Shown: positions 27,049-36,346, counted from the stretch's first letter. The stretch: 64,000 nucleotides of DNA from Nocardia panacis (GCF_003598715.1 NZ_QZFU01000016.1:682001-746000); one strand, 5' to 3'. Notes: generated from the sequence alone by a model not told the origin. A program made the numbers and translations.

Positions 27049-27648
27049 ATGAGGCATCCCCATCGCGGTCGCGGTTTCGGACGCACCGGCGGTTGGCAAC
27101 AGGCCGACCTCCCCGAGACCACCGATGCCGCCGACTGGTTCGCCGGAAGATTGCCGGAGAACTGGTTCACGGGCAGGCCCGAACTCGAGATCGATCGCGA
27201 CGAGATCGTGGTCATCGGTGAGCTCGCCTTCGACAATCCGGAAACGACAGCGGGCACGGAAGCGACCGATACCGACACCTCGGAACTCCCGACGGCGACA
27301 AAAGAGGGTCTGATCGCCCGATTCCGGGAAACCACCCGCCCGGCGCGCATGCGGATCGCCGACGAGGCCCAGCACCGCTACGGGCGCAGCGTCGCCTGGG
27401 GCGTCAGCGTCGACGGCAAGCGAATCATGTTCACGCATTTGGCCGTGCCGGTCATGACCCGGCTGCGCCAGCCCGAACGCAAGGTGCTCGATACCCTGGT
27501 CGACGCCGGTGTGGCCCGCTCCCGCGCCGACGCGCTGGCCTGGACGGTCCGACTCGCGGGCGAACACGCCGAGGACTGGCTGGCCGAACTGCGCGATGCC
27601 ATGCGCAAGGTCGACGATCTGCGTTCGGAAGGTCCGCGCGGGCTGTAA
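27049..27648 (+). CDS. Conserved actinobacterial hypothetical protein, 199 aa
   Basis: No named function. The N-terminal 60 residues contain WF/NWF repeats ([20 protein letters not shown]) and a strand EIVVIGEL. An acidic linker follows, then a conserved C-terminal half (about 85-195: [40 protein letters not shown], then a long helix). It is soluble, without signal peptide. The arrangement of a strand domain and a helical DNA-binding-like end suggests a regulatory role, but this is a guess. It ends 26 bp before aroQ and may share its transcript. Confidence 0.7.
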   Translation: MRHPHRGRGFGRTGGWQQADLPETTDAADWFAGRLPENWFTGRPELEIDRDEIVVIGELAFDNPETTAGTEATDTDTSELPTATKEGLIARFRETTRPARMRIADEAQHRYGRSVAWGVSVDGKRIMFTHLAVPVMTRLRQPERKVLDTLVDAGVARSRADALAWTVRLAGEHAEDWLAELRDAMRKVDDLRSEGPRGL

Positions 27649-27674
27649 TAGCGGACCGGGATAGGGTCGCATCC

Positions 27675-28115
27675 ATGGCGGAAACCGGCCCGATCCTGGT
27701 CCTCAACGGTCCGAACCTCAATATGCTCGGCATTCGGCAGCCCGAGGTGTACGGGGCGGCCACACTCGAGGACGTGGTGGAACTGTGCCGCGAGACGGCG
27801 GCGCGCTTCGATCGGGAGATCGTGGCCTTCCAGTCGAATTCCGAAGGGGCGCTGATCGATCGGATCCATCGGGCGCGGGGCGCGGAATCGGCCATCGTCA
27901 TCAATCCCGGCGGACTCACCCACACCTCCGTGGCACTGCGGGACGCGCTGGTCATCCCGGAACTCCCCATCGTCGAGGTGCACATCAGCAATGTGCACGC
28001 GCGCGAGGAGTTCCGCCACCACTCCTTCCTCTCCGCGATCGCCACCGCCGTGATCGCGGGCATGGGTATTCAGGGCTACGCGGCCGCCATCGAATTCCTG
28101 GCCCGCGCTGTGTGA
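27675..28115 (+). CDS. aroQ: Type II 3-dehydroquinate dehydratase
   Basis: Shikimate pathway: removes water from 3-dehydroquinate to give 3-dehydroshikimate by the trans mechanism. At 146 aa the length is normal. All active-site segments are present: [18 protein letters not shown] with the essential Arg and Tyr, [47 protein letters not shown] with the catalytic His, and an Arg. In this type the enzyme is a dodecamer. It starts with ATG at 27675, shortly after the 199-aa gene. No other aro gene is in the window. Confidence 0.97.
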   Translation: MAETGPILVLNGPNLNMLGIRQPEVYGAATLEDVVELCRETAARFDREIVAFQSNSEGALIDRIHRARGAESAIVINPGGLTHTSVALRDALVIPELPIVEVHISNVHAREEFRHHSFLSAIATAVIAGMGIQGYAAAIEFLARAV

Positions 28116-28116
28116 T

Positions 28117-28578
28117 TCACCCAATACGGAAGACGGGGAAGCCCGGCGCGATGGCGGCCAGTTCCGCATCCGAGGCGTCCTTGGTGACGCCATCGAAGAA
28201 ACGGCCGACCTCCCAGCCCCACTTGCGCAGGTAGTGCCGCAGCACCGGAATCTTGTCGGCATCGGCGACCTCGACGGCGGTGAAGGTCTCGACGCGGCGA
28301 CCGAGCCGCAGTTCACCGGCGCCCGCCACCCGCAGGTTGCGCACCCACTGGGTGCGGCCGCGCGGGGCCACGAGGTAGCGGGCGCCGTCGTCGTCGATCA
28401 GCAGGTTGACCATGGTGGTGCGCCATTCGCCGCTCTTGCGTCCGCGTACGGCGAGCAGCCGCGAACCCATGACGCTGATTCCGAGCTTGGGCAGCCAGTT
28501 GGCCAGGCGGTTCATGATCGGGTCGAGCCCCGAAGGGCCGATGTAGCGAGTGGCCGCGGTCTGTGTCGTGGTGGTCAT
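28117..28578 (-). CDS. Deazaflavin (F420)-dependent nitroreductase-family protein
   Basis: A 153-aa member of the Ddn/FDOR-A group: a split beta-barrel that binds F420. RGRKSGEWRTTMVNLL and YLVAPRGRTQWVRNLRVAG are the F420-phosphate-binding and barrel motifs. The C-terminal helix/loop GWEVGRFFDGVTKDASDAEL closes the site. The substrate is unknown; relatives reduce quinones or nitro compounds. Two copies of a 13-bp dyad-like element (28595-28607, 28648-28660) lie upstream, typical of TetR control. It converges on aroQ with one base between stops. Confidence 0.88.
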   Translation of the reverse strand: MTTTTQTAATRYIGPSGLDPIMNRLANWLPKLGISVMGSRLLAVRGRKSGEWRTTMVNLLIDDDGARYLVAPRGRTQWVRNLRVAGAGELRLGRRVETFTAVEVADADKIPVLRHYLRKWGWEVGRFFDGVTKDASDAELAAIAPGFPVFRIG

Positions 28579-28594
28579 TGATCTTCTCCCTTGT

Positions 28595-28660
28595 GAGCGC
28601 TGCTCTCTGTTGTGAACAACTCTCGCACAACGTCACCCCTCCGTCAAGAGCACTGCTCTC
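28595..28660 (-). promoter_or_regulatory. Pair of TetR-type operator-like elements
   Basis: GAGCGCTGCTCTC (28595-28607) and GAGCACTGCTCTC (28648-28660) differ by one base. Each is a near-perfect inverted repeat of the form GAGC-A-CTGCTC. They flank the likely promoter of the F420-dependent gene. The cognate regulator is not evident in the window. Confidence 0.5.
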
Positions 28661-28705
28661 ATTTTCCGAATCCCCACTCGGTCGATCGCATTGTGGCGAT
28701 GAAAT

Positions 28706-28721
28706 GTAGTAGATATGCTAC
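28706..28721 (+). promoter_or_regulatory. Imperfect dyad before the ABC operon
   Basis: GTAGTAGATATGCTAC is a 16-bp inverted repeat with one mismatch, in an AT-rich patch about 34 bp before the ABC ATPase start. It may overlap the promoter and be the operator of the XRE regulator at the end of this operon. Confidence 0.35.
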
Positions 28722-28754
28722 GAAGAATCTGAAACCCACAACGGAGGGACGAGT

Positions 28755-29681
28755 ATGACCGTGGGTGAAGACGTCGCGATAGACGTCGAGCGGCTGCGCA
28801 TGCGATACGGCGCGCGAGATGTCTTGCAGGACGTCACCTTCCAGGCCCGCAGCGGGGAGGTGGTGGCACTGCTCGGACCGAACGGCGCGGGCAAGACCAC
28901 CACCATCGAGATCCTGGAAGGTTTCCGCAAACCATCGGCGGGCCGAGTCGAGATCCTCGGCACCGATCCGACGCGCGGCGGCGAGGATTGGCGGGCGCGC
29001 ATCGGAATCGTGCTGCAATCCTGGCGCGATCACGGCAGATGGACCGTGCGCCGACTATTGGCCCACCTCGGCGCCTACTACCGGCCCTACAGTGCCAACG
29101 GCGTTCAACGCCCCTGGAACACCGACGAATTGATCGAAGCCGTCGGACTCACCGAACAGGCCGGGCAGCGGATCATGACACTGTCCGGCGGACAGCGACG
29201 CAGACTCGATGTGGCCATCGGCATCGTCGGCAAGCCCGAGCTGCTGTTTCTCGACGAACCCACCGCGAGCTTCGATCCGCAAGCCCGGCGCGAATTCCAC
29301 GACCTGGTGCACCGGCTCGCCGACGACCACCGCACCACCATCCTGCTCACCACCCACGACCTGGACGAGGCCGAGAAACTGGCCGACCGCATCCTGGTGC
29401 TCGCGGGCGGCCGGATCATCGCCGACGGCTCGGCCGACGAACTGTCCCGGCGCATCGCGGGGGAAGCCGAGGTGCGCTGGACCCGAGACAGACAGCGCTA
29501 CGTGCACAGCACCGCCGAAGCCACCGAATTCGTCCACGAACTGTTCAAGCAATACGGCGCGGCGATCGGGGAACTCGAGGTGCGCCGCGCCTCACTGGAA
29601 GACACCTATATGACGCTGGTCCGGGACTTCGAATCCGGTCACACGACCGAGGTGCGCACACTCGAGGAGGTCGGGCGATGA
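28755..29681 (+). CDS. ABC transporter ATP-binding protein
   Basis: A 308-aa ATPase that drives the ABC-2 permease encoded next. Walker A is LLGPNGAGKTTT (about residue 40), the signature motif is TLSGGQRRRLD, Walker B is LLFLDEPTASFDP and the switch His is in LLTTHDLDEAE. The C-terminal 80 residues form the extra domain seen in drug and antibiotic exporters. It overlaps the permease start by 4 bp (ATGA at 29678). The substrate is not predictable; the gene trio ATPase-permease-XRE suggests a small-molecule or lipid exporter under local control. Confidence 0.93.
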   Translation: MTVGEDVAIDVERLRMRYGARDVLQDVTFQARSGEVVALLGPNGAGKTTTIEILEGFRKPSAGRVEILGTDPTRGGEDWRARIGIVLQSWRDHGRWTVRRLLAHLGAYYRPYSANGVQRPWNTDELIEAVGLTEQAGQRIMTLSGGQRRRLDVAIGIVGKPELLFLDEPTASFDPQARREFHDLVHRLADDHRTTILLTTHDLDEAEKLADRILVLAGGRIIADGSADELSRRIAGEAEVRWTRDRQRYVHSTAEATEFVHELFKQYGAAIGELEVRRASLEDTYMTLVRDFESGHTTEVRTLEEVGR

Positions 29682-30529
29682 ATCCGCGCATATCTGCGAT
29701 CCGGCTCGGAATCGCCAGGGGCGGAATCGAATTGCGCCAGGCACTGATCAACTCCGAAGACCTGTTCTCCCTGCTGTTCCTGCCCATGGGCACGGTGGTG
29801 GCCATGTTCTTCATGCGCGGACACACCTTCGGCGGGACCGGCATCGGCCTGGGCACACTGGCACTGCCCAGCATCCTGGGCATGCTGGTCGGCTTCAACG
29901 CCACCATGCTCATGGCGCAGGTCCTGGTCCTCGACCGCGAGGACGGAACCATGTTGCGCGCCAAGGCGACTCCCAACGGCATCCTGGGCTACCTCGTCGG
30001 CAAGGTGGTCACGGTATCGGGCTCGGTGCTGGTCCCGTTCGTCGTGGTGCTCATCGCGGGCCTGATCATGATCGGCGGTACGGATCTGCGCGGTCCGGGA
30101 TCCTGGCTGCTCCTGATCGGGACGGTTCTGCTCGGATTGCTGGCGACGCTACCCATCGGGGCCGTCGTCGGATCGGTGCTGTCGAGCCCGCGCAGCCTCG
30201 GACTCCTCGGCCTGCCGATCATGGCCCTCGGCGCCGTCTCGGGCATCTTCTACCCGATCACCGCGCTGCCCACCTGGTTGCAGGTGATCGGCCAGATCTT
30301 CCCCATCTACTGGATGGGGCTCGGCACCCGCGCGGCCATGCTGCCCGACGCGGCCGCGGCCGTGGAGATCGGCGCGTCCTGGCGGCACTGGGAGACCGGA
30401 GCGGTGCTCGGCGTGTGGGCCGTCCTCGGCCTGAGTCTGGCGCCGATCCTGTTGCGCCGCATGGCCCGCAGGGAGTCCGGCGGCAGGCTCGCCGCGCGCC
30501 GTGATAGGGCTATGCAGCGTGCCTACTGA
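29678..30529 (+). CDS. ABC-2 type transporter permease
   Basis: A 283-aa membrane protein with six hydrophobic segments, starting at the ATGA overlap with the ATPase gene. The cytoplasmic loop VLDREDGTMLRAKATPNGIL between helices 2 and 3 and the late SGIFYPITALPTWLQVIGQIFP before the last helices are ABC-2 hallmarks. The C-terminal tail is basic. It is the membrane half of the exporter, probably a dimer or one of two copies. It overlaps the XRE regulator gene by 11 bp. Confidence 0.9.
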   Translation: MNPRISAIRLGIARGGIELRQALINSEDLFSLLFLPMGTVVAMFFMRGHTFGGTGIGLGTLALPSILGMLVGFNATMLMAQVLVLDREDGTMLRAKATPNGILGYLVGKVVTVSGSVLVPFVVVLIAGLIMIGGTDLRGPGSWLLLIGTVLLGLLATLPIGAVVGSVLSSPRSLGLLGLPIMALGAVSGIFYPITALPTWLQVIGQIFPIYWMGLGTRAAMLPDAAAAVEIGASWRHWETGAVLGVWAVLGLSLAPILLRRMARRESGGRLAARRDRAMQRAY

Positions 30530-30761
30530 GGTCATCTACAACCGGATCGCCATGCTGCGCGCCGAACGCGGCATCTCGCGGCGGGAACTGGCCGAGGCGC
30601 TCGGCGTGCACTACCAGACCATCGGCTATCTGGAGCGCGGCGAGTACAGCCCGAGCCTGCACCTGGCGCTGCGCCTCGCGGCGCACTTCGAGGTGGCGGT
30701 GGAGGTCATCTTCTCCACCGCCCCCTTCCCCCGGTTGGGTTCGAACGTCGAATCCGCCTGA
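30519..30761 (+). CDS. Small XRE-family regulator
   Basis: An 80-aa protein that is almost only a helix-turn-helix: RAERGISRRELAEALGVHYQ, then TIGYLERGEYSPSLHLALRLA. It resembles the small regulators that follow two-component-less ABC exporters. GTG at 30519 lies inside the permease end, and AGGG about 10 nt upstream supports it; an earlier GTG at 30501 is possible. It probably represses its own operon, perhaps at the dyad near 28706. Confidence 0.85.
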   Translation: MPTEVIYNRIAMLRAERGISRRELAEALGVHYQTIGYLERGEYSPSLHLALRLAAHFEVAVEVIFSTAPFPRLGSNVESA

Positions 30762-30787
30762 GTCAGGCGGTATCCGATCTGCCTGAC

Positions 30788-31675
30788 TCAGGCGGGCCCC
30801 CCGGAGATCACCTCATACACGGGCACCGCGCGGCCCTCCTGCTCGCTCGCCGCGATGGCGCGCCGCCAAAGCCCTTGCGAGGCATGGGAGAGCGTGGCAT
30901 CGACGCCGACCTCCTCGCTGGCCTCGATAATGTGCTGTGCACCCGCGTCCATCATGCGCAGACCCGCCTCCGTTCCCCAACCGCCGACCTTGGCCGCCGC
31001 CGCGAATTCCTCGATGAAGTGCGGATATGCCTGAGTGGCGCGCTGCACGTACGGGAGGAACTGGTCGATCTGATGTCCGGAACGCTCGATCACGGCGAAA
31101 GCCTGATCCAAAGCCAGCATCCACGGATGGAAGACGATCAGACCCGCCTGGTAAAAGATCTGCGCCAGACCGTCGTCCGCACCCAGGTACTCCTGCGGAC
31201 TCAGTGGACTCAGCAGGATGGAGACGGCGTCGAACACCTCGCGCGGACCGCTGTAGAAGATGTAGGAGGCCGGATGCGTCAGGTTGTCGCCCGCCGACAT
31301 GACGCCGCCGGAAATGAACCGTGCCCCATGCGATCGCACCCACTGCGCACCTTCGCGGGCCCGCACAGGCGAATCGGAGGACAGATTGGCGATCACCTTG
31401 CCCGCCAAATGATCTCGCGCCTGGCCGAGCACGTCGTACATGGCGGCGTAGTGGGTCAGGCTGATCACGATCAGTGCATTGGCGTCCAACGCCTCGGCGA
31501 CGGTCGCCGCCCTGCGCGCGCCCAATTCGACCATGGCGTCGACCTTTTCGGGGCTGCGGTTCCATACCGTCACCTCGGTGCCCGCCGCGAGGAAGGCTCG
31601 GACCATGGCCTGCCCCATCGGGCCGAGGCCGAGCACGGTTACGGAATGTGCGGTGTTCGCGGTGTTCGCCGACAT
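30788..31675 (-). CDS. Imine-reductase-like NADPH-dependent oxidoreductase
   Basis: A 295-aa protein of the 3-hydroxyisobutyrate-dehydrogenase superfamily. The N-terminal Rossmann domain has VLGLGPMGQAMVRAFLAAG and VTVWNRSPEK (NADPH-type, with Arg after Asn). The segment SGGVMSAGDNLTHPASYIFYSG matches the GxIMxxP...LYSG region typical of imine reductases rather than hydroxy-acid dehydrogenases. The helical dimerisation half follows. ATG at 31675 lies about 10 nt after AAGGGA; other ATGs at 31684 and 31735 are poorly spaced. It is divergent from an HxlR regulator, which likely controls it. Confidence 0.8.
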   Translation of the reverse strand: MSANTANTAHSVTVLGLGPMGQAMVRAFLAAGTEVTVWNRSPEKVDAMVELGARRAATVAEALDANALIVISLTHYAAMYDVLGQARDHLAGKVIANLSSDSPVRAREGAQWVRSHGARFISGGVMSAGDNLTHPASYIFYSGPREVFDAVSILLSPLSPQEYLGADDGLAQIFYQAGLIVFHPWMLALDQAFAVIERSGHQIDQFLPYVQRATQAYPHFIEEFAAAAKVGGWGTEAGLRMMDAGAQHIIEASEEVGVDATLSHASQGLWRRAIAASEQEGRAVPVYEVISGGPA

Positions 31676-31820
31676 GTGCTGCATTTCCCTTCGGGTCTGA
31701 TTTCGGATGCTGCGCGCCGAATCCATGGTCATCACCGCAGGTAGAGTCGGGAAGACCGCACATTCGGGTGCGGTTGCTTACCTCGAGGTTCGAAATATGG
31801 TCACAGGGAGTGCGCGCGCG

Positions 31821-32171
31821 ATGAACGGTGATGCGGATCACGCGGAGGTCTGCGGCATGTCACTGGCGATCGATGTCGTCGGCGGCAAATGGAAGATGCA
31901 CCTGATGTGGGTGCTTGGTGACGGTCCGCAGCGCTTCGGCCGGATCCGCGCCCTGCTCGACGGTGTCAGCGAGAAGGTGCTCACCGAGAACCTGCGGCAA
32001 CTCGAAGCCAGCGGTGTCGTGCACCGGGAGATCTACCCGGAAATCCCGCCCAGGGTCGAATACTCGCTCACCCCGCTCGGCGAGCAGTTGCGGATGGCCC
32101 TGCATCCGCTCGAGGAGTGGGCCGACCGCAATCGCGCCCAACTCACCGGGCAGATGGTCGAGTCGGCATAG
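31821..32171 (+). CDS. HxlR-family transcriptional regulator
   Basis: A 116-aa winged-helix regulator. VCGMSLAIDVVGGKWKMHLM contains the family's conserved N-terminal Cys, a possible redox or electrophile sensor. GPQRFGRIRALLDGVSEKVL and LTENLRQLEASGVVHREIY form the recognition region, and RVEYSLTPLGEQL is the wing. ATG at 31821 follows AGGGAG; ATG at 31797 is an alternative. It is divergent from the imine-reductase-like gene. Confidence 0.9.
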   Translation: MNGDADHAEVCGMSLAIDVVGGKWKMHLMWVLGDGPQRFGRIRALLDGVSEKVLTENLRQLEASGVVHREIYPEIPPRVEYSLTPLGEQLRMALHPLEEWADRNRAQLTGQMVESA

Positions 32172-32249
32172 TGAAGTGATGCCAAGAGGAGCAAGCACGC
32201 ACCGGAGACACTAAAGGGATCGCGGACGGCGGGACGAATCGTGCTGCGT

Positions 32250-33365
32250 TCAAAGATGATCGGCGGCCAGTTTCGCACCGATGCGCTCGAGTAGCTCGGC
32301 GGCATGCGTCATGGACAGCGTCGAATCCGGTTGCAGGTCGGTAAGGGTGTAGCAAGCGGCGAAACCGGCCGCTTCGATCTCGGGTCCGGTGAGCAAGGTT
32401 CGGCCCGCGACCGCCAGTACGGGAATCCCTGCGGTGCGGGCCATTCGGGCGACGCCGATCGGGGCCTTGCCGTGCAGGCTCTGGGGATCGAGCGAGCCCT
32501 CGCCGGTGACGACCAGGGTGGCATCGGCGAGCAGGGTTGGGAAATCCAGGAGTTCGAGGATCAGCTCGATGCCGGAGCGGACTTCGGCGTGCAGGAGGGC
32601 GAGTGCGCCGTAGCCGGTGCCGCCCGCCGCGCCCGCGCCGGGGGTTCCGGCGTAGCCCGCACCGGCCAGGCGCGACCAATTGGCCAGTGCCGCTTCCAGA
32701 AGCGTCATATCTTCGGCTGTCGCGCCCTTCTGTGCGGCATACACCGCGACCGCGCCCTGCGGACCGAGCAGCGGGTTGTCGACATCGCAGGCGAGGGTGA
32801 AGCGCGCCCCTGCGATGCCGGGATGCATTGCGGCGCATTCCAATCGGGCGGCATCCAGCAATGCCGCTCCGCCCATTGACAATTCGCGGCCCTGCGCGTC
32901 GAACAGGCGCGCCCCCAATGCGCGCAGCATGCCCGCGCCGCCATCGGTGGAGGCGCTACCGCCGAGACCGAGCACGATATTCGTGCGACCGTCCTCCAGC
33001 GCGTGGCCGATGACCACCCCGAGGCCCTCGGTGCCCGCACCCAGCGGATCGAACTGTCCGCCGGGCAGTTTCGCCAATCCGACCACCGCCGCCAACTCGA
33101 TGACGGCCGTATCGCCCCGCACCGCGTACGAAGCGGACGCGTCCACACCCGTCGGCCCCGGCGCGGTCAACGAGATCCGCTGCCAACCGGCCGCCACGAA
33201 CGCGTCCACCGTCCCGTCACCGCCATCGGCGACGGGGACCTCGCGAATCTCCGCCCCCGGCGCCACACCGGCAATCCCTGCCGCCAATGCCGCGGCCACC
33301 CCCGGCGCATCCAGCGATCCCTTGAACTTGTCCGGTGCGAGCACCACTCGAGGCACAGCCGTCAT
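32250..33365 (-). CDS. Glycerate kinase
   Basis: Phosphorylates D-glycerate (to 2- or 3-phosphoglycerate) with ATP in glycerate/glyoxylate use. The 371-aa length is typical of the GlxK/GarK family. Visible motifs are APDKFKGSL near the N-terminus, PVADGGDGTVDAF, GLGGSASTDGGAGML and VTGEGSLDPQSLHGKAPIGV. ATG at 33365 starts directly before the first conserved strand; ATG at 33377 or 33395 is less likely. It is single, with no linked glyoxylate carboligase or tartronate reductase. Confidence 0.92.
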   Translation of the reverse strand: MTAVPRVVLAPDKFKGSLDAPGVAAALAAGIAGVAPGAEIREVPVADGGDGTVDAFVAAGWQRISLTAPGPTGVDASASYAVRGDTAVIELAAVVGLAKLPGGQFDPLGAGTEGLGVVIGHALEDGRTNIVLGLGGSASTDGGAGMLRALGARLFDAQGRELSMGGAALLDAARLECAAMHPGIAGARFTLACDVDNPLLGPQGAVAVYAAQKGATAEDMTLLEAALANWSRLAGAGYAGTPGAGAAGGTGYGALALLHAEVRSGIELILELLDFPTLLADATLVVTGEGSLDPQSLHGKAPIGVARMARTAGIPVLAVAGRTLLTGPEIEAAGFAACYTLTDLQPDSTLSMTHAAELLERIGAKLAADHL

Positions 33366-33442
33366 CACGCCGACCATTGTGGAACGCGATCGCACCTACC
33401 GCAGCGCAACCACTCCGCGAACCGCCGCACACCCCCGCGTGG

Positions 33443-35014
33443 TCAGCGCAGCGGCGCCTGCTCGGCGCTGACGACCGCTACGGTCCCGGTCCGCAGGTAC
33501 TCGACCACCGCGTCGTCGACCACCGTGTTGTGGCGACCGAACGCGCCGTGGTCGCCGCCCTCGACGGTGATCAGGGTGCCACCGAGCGCACGGGCCATCG
33601 CCGGACCGCCCGCATAGGCGGTGAGCGCATCGTGTTTGCTTTGCAGCAGAAGCGGTTTGGTTCGCAGACCGGCACCCGTGAGGGGGACTGGAGTGGCCAC
33701 CGCGGGCCACCCGCCGCACGCCAGACCGGAGCGCACCAGGTCGGCTCGCGCATCCATGGCATTGCCACCGGAAACGATGGTGCCGACCGCGGCGCCGACC
33801 AGTTCGAGACGGCCGTGCACGGTGTTCTCATTGCAGGTGATGGCGGAGAAGACGAAGCGTCCGGTGGGGTCGGAGCCTGCCGCGCCCGCGATGGCCTGCA
33901 GCCGACCCACATTCGTCGGATCGGCGACCAGATCGGCCATCGCTCCCGCCAGGATGGGCCAGAAGGTGCGGGAGTAGGAGGCGACCGAGGTCGCACCGAG
34001 CAGCGGAACCTGCGCCGACGCACCGCCGGAGATCAGGGCGCGCAGCAGGTTCTGCACCTTGCCTGCCTGTTCCATACCGCTGTTGAAGCCGTCGCGGGCG
34101 ATCTGGGCGAGTGGTTCGGGCAATGTGCCGGGCAGGTCGGCTACGGAGGCGGGCGGCGGGGTCAGGTTGGCGTACCAGCCGCCGCCCTGCGCGGCGACCA
34201 GACGCACCCAGGTCTGATAGACCTGCAGCGCGGTATCGCCGAGGTGATAGTCGTCGCGATGGTCGGCGATCCAGGCGAACAGGTCGTCGAGACGCGCTTT
34301 GCTCGCCATCTGCTGCTGGGCGAATTCCTCGGTCCAGACCCAGTCGGGATTCACGTTGGAGTCCAGCACCATTCGCTCGACCCGCTGCGGGAACAGCGAG
34401 GCGTAGACCGCGCCGAGGTAGGTGCCGTAGGAGGTGCCCAGGTAGCCGATGCGGTCCAAGCCGAGGGCGGCGCGGACGGCGTCCAGGTCGCGCGCGGTGT
34501 TCTCGGTGGTGATGGTGTCGAGGTAGCCGGGTTGGTCGGCATCGCAGGACTTCTTCATGCTCTCGCGACTGCCGCCGCCGAGCGAGACCCGTTCCCCGCT
34601 CGACCCTTCGGCGGTGGCGCCGCAGCGCAGCGGTGTGGCCCAGCGCAATCCGCGCGGCTGCACCGCGTACCTGTCGTAGTGCGTCAGTTCGCTGGGCATG
34701 ACATCGACGCGCCGCGCCCAGAAGTCGAGCGCGTCCGCGCCGGGGCCGCCGGGATTGGTGAACAGCGCGCCGCGCCGCCCGCCGATGGCGGCGATCCGGC
34801 TGACCGTCACCTCGATGCGCGGTCCGTCGGGATCGGTGTAGTCCATCGGCACGCCCACTGTCGCGCACTCCGCTCCCCTGTCGGCCTGGACCGCGCCTTC
34901 CGGGCACGCGCCGAATACCGGCTGCGGCGCCGCGGCGGCCGTTGCGGGGATGAGCGCACCCAACCCGACGGCCAGTGCGGTGAGCACTCGCGAAAAGGAC
35001 CGGGTCCTAGGCAT
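33443..35014 (-). CDS. Secreted alpha/beta hydrolase, TAP-like peptidase family
   Basis: A 523-aa exported hydrolase similar to tripeptidyl aminopeptidases. The signal peptide covers residues 1-28 and ends at ATAAAAP. The alpha/beta fold has the oxyanion strand NPGGPGADALDF, the nucleophile elbow GTSYGTYLGAVYA and the TAP C-terminal domain with LLLQSKHDALTAYAGGPAMA (catalytic Asp) and VEGGDHGAFG (catalytic His). Two Cys pairs may form disulphides outside the cell. ATG at 35014 follows GGAGG. It probably releases peptides or cleaves esters from cell-wall material or nutrients. Confidence 0.9.
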   Translation of the reverse strand: MPRTRSFSRVLTALAVGLGALIPATAAAAPQPVFGACPEGAVQADRGAECATVGVPMDYTDPDGPRIEVTVSRIAAIGGRRGALFTNPGGPGADALDFWARRVDVMPSELTHYDRYAVQPRGLRWATPLRCGATAEGSSGERVSLGGGSRESMKKSCDADQPGYLDTITTENTARDLDAVRAALGLDRIGYLGTSYGTYLGAVYASLFPQRVERMVLDSNVNPDWVWTEEFAQQQMASKARLDDLFAWIADHRDDYHLGDTALQVYQTWVRLVAAQGGGWYANLTPPPASVADLPGTLPEPLAQIARDGFNSGMEQAGKVQNLLRALISGGASAQVPLLGATSVASYSRTFWPILAGAMADLVADPTNVGRLQAIAGAAGSDPTGRFVFSAITCNENTVHGRLELVGAAVGTIVSGGNAMDARADLVRSGLACGGWPAVATPVPLTGAGLRTKPLLLQSKHDALTAYAGGPAMARALGGTLITVEGGDHGAFGRHNTVVDDAVVEYLRTGTVAVVSAEQAPLR

Positions 35015-35167
35015 TTCCGCACCTCCGAGCAGTGGTGGGCGCGGTGGCGCATCCGGGCCGCCCCACAGCATTCTGCGCATCGCGCGCCCGGTAGACAAGT
35101 CCGACAGCCGATTTCGAGATGGCGTCGGATGACCCGGATGTCGGCGCGCGGTAGTAGCGTCGCTGCC

Positions 35168-35473
35168 ATGCCGACCGAGATCCGGGACAATATCGCGCTG
35201 GAACGCTTCGAGATCCACGTCGACGGCACGTTGGTCGGCTATACCGATTATCAGGACACCGCCGCCGAGCGCGCGTTCGTGCACACCGAGATCCACGGCG
35301 CGGGTACGGGTTACGGCCACGAGCTCATCGAATCGGCGTTGAACGCCACCGGGGTCGAGGGTCTGGGTGTGCTGCCCATGTGTCCGTTGGTCCAGCAGTT
35401 CGTGGAGCAGCGGCCCGAGTATCTGACGATGGTCCCGCACTGGGCCAGAGATCAACTCGGACTGTCACAATAG
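35168..35473 (+). CDS. Small GNAT-type N-acetyltransferase (YjdJ-like)
   Basis: A 101-aa protein of the reduced GNAT family that has only the acetyl-CoA-binding core. FEIHVDGTLVGYTDY starts the sheet, FVHTEIHGAGTGYGHELIES is the CoA-binding loop (in place of the usual Q/RxxGxG/A), and LPMCPLVQQFVEQRPEY is the family's C-terminal signature with its conserved Cys. The acceptor is unknown. The gene is divergent from the TAP-like hydrolase and converges on the acyltransferase. Confidence 0.88.
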   Translation: MPTEIRDNIALERFEIHVDGTLVGYTDYQDTAAERAFVHTEIHGAGTGYGHELIESALNATGVEGLGVLPMCPLVQQFVEQRPEYLTMVPHWARDQLGLSQ

Positions 35474-35497
35474 CGTTTTCGAAATACCGAATCCGAA

Positions 35498-36259
35498 TCA
35501 ATATGCGGCACAGGCTCCATCGAGCGCGACCTGCAGGTCGGTGCGCACCAGCCGCGCGATATCCGCGGGCCGCGCGGGCAATTCGGTGATCGGCACGCCG
35601 AAATGGAAGCTCGCCGACCTGGCCTGCTCCTTGGTCGGCTCGACACCGGGATCGGTGCGCGGACCGTAGCTCAAACCCATGCTCACCAGCACCGGCTCCG
35701 CCCCGAGTCGCCGCGCCCGGAACGCGATATGCCCGATCCCGCTGCCCACCGCCTGCACCACCGCGGGATCGACATCGTTGCAGGTGCCCTCCGGGAACAC
35801 CGCGAGCCCGTCACCGTCGGCGATCCGCTCGGCGCAAATATCCATCATGCGCTGACCTGCCGCGTTGACCGCGCGGATGCCGTGATCCTTACCCCGGAAG
35901 ACGGGGATGCCGCCCATCATGTCGATGCGGCGGCGGCGCACTGGTTCGGCGAAAAGCTCATCCTTGGCCAGCACCCGCACCCGCCCGATGACCCGGCGCA
36001 ATTCGCTGCGCCAAGCCGCCGCCGCGACCGTGTAGGGATCGTTCTCGGAGAGGTGGTTGATGGCGATGAGCAGTGGCCGCCGCTGCGCGATGACCTCGCG
36101 CAGCGCCTCGCGCGCACCGGCCGCGTAGGAGATCCTGGGAAAATACCGCCGGGCCAGCAGCGCGTAGGCACCCCATGCCTGCAGTCGATTCTGCTGGTGC
36201 GAGCGATAGAAATCGTAGACCGCGTCAACATTTTCGAGGAGAACCTCGGGCCGTTCCAT
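35498..36259 (-). CDS. PlsC-like acyltransferase
   Basis: A 253-aa lysophospholipid/glycerol-phosphate acyltransferase homologue. The catalytic H(x)4D motif is NHLSENDP (about residue 72). A second block GIPVFRGKDHGIRAV corresponds to the glycerol-phosphate-binding region, and FPEGTCND is the third block, with Cys-Asn after EGT. No clear membrane helix is seen, so it may bind the membrane peripherally. ATG at 36259 is chosen; the longer frame upstream overlaps the promoter of the divergent gene. It may take part in phospholipid or glycolipid remodelling. Confidence 0.85.
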   Translation of the reverse strand: MERPEVLLENVDAVYDFYRSHQQNRLQAWGAYALLARRYFPRISYAAGAREALREVIAQRRPLLIAINHLSENDPYTVAAAAWRSELRRVIGRVRVLAKDELFAEPVRRRRIDMMGGIPVFRGKDHGIRAVNAAGQRMMDICAERIADGDGLAVFPEGTCNDVDPAVVQAVGSGIGHIAFRARRLGAEPVLVSMGLSYGPRTDPGVEPTKEQARSASFHFGVPITELPARPADIARLVRTDLQVALDGACAAY

Positions 36260-36346
36260 GGCCGCACTGTAACCCGATCCAATTCCGCCGCCGTCATCTC
36301 GGTCGCAAAAACGGCGCGCGGCCGCGACAACTGCGATGATGTCTGG

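Noticed and set aside
30735..30760. tRNA T-arm-like GGGTTCGAACG
   Set aside because: It lies inside the coding end of the XRE regulator and no acceptor stem or anticodon arm surrounds it.
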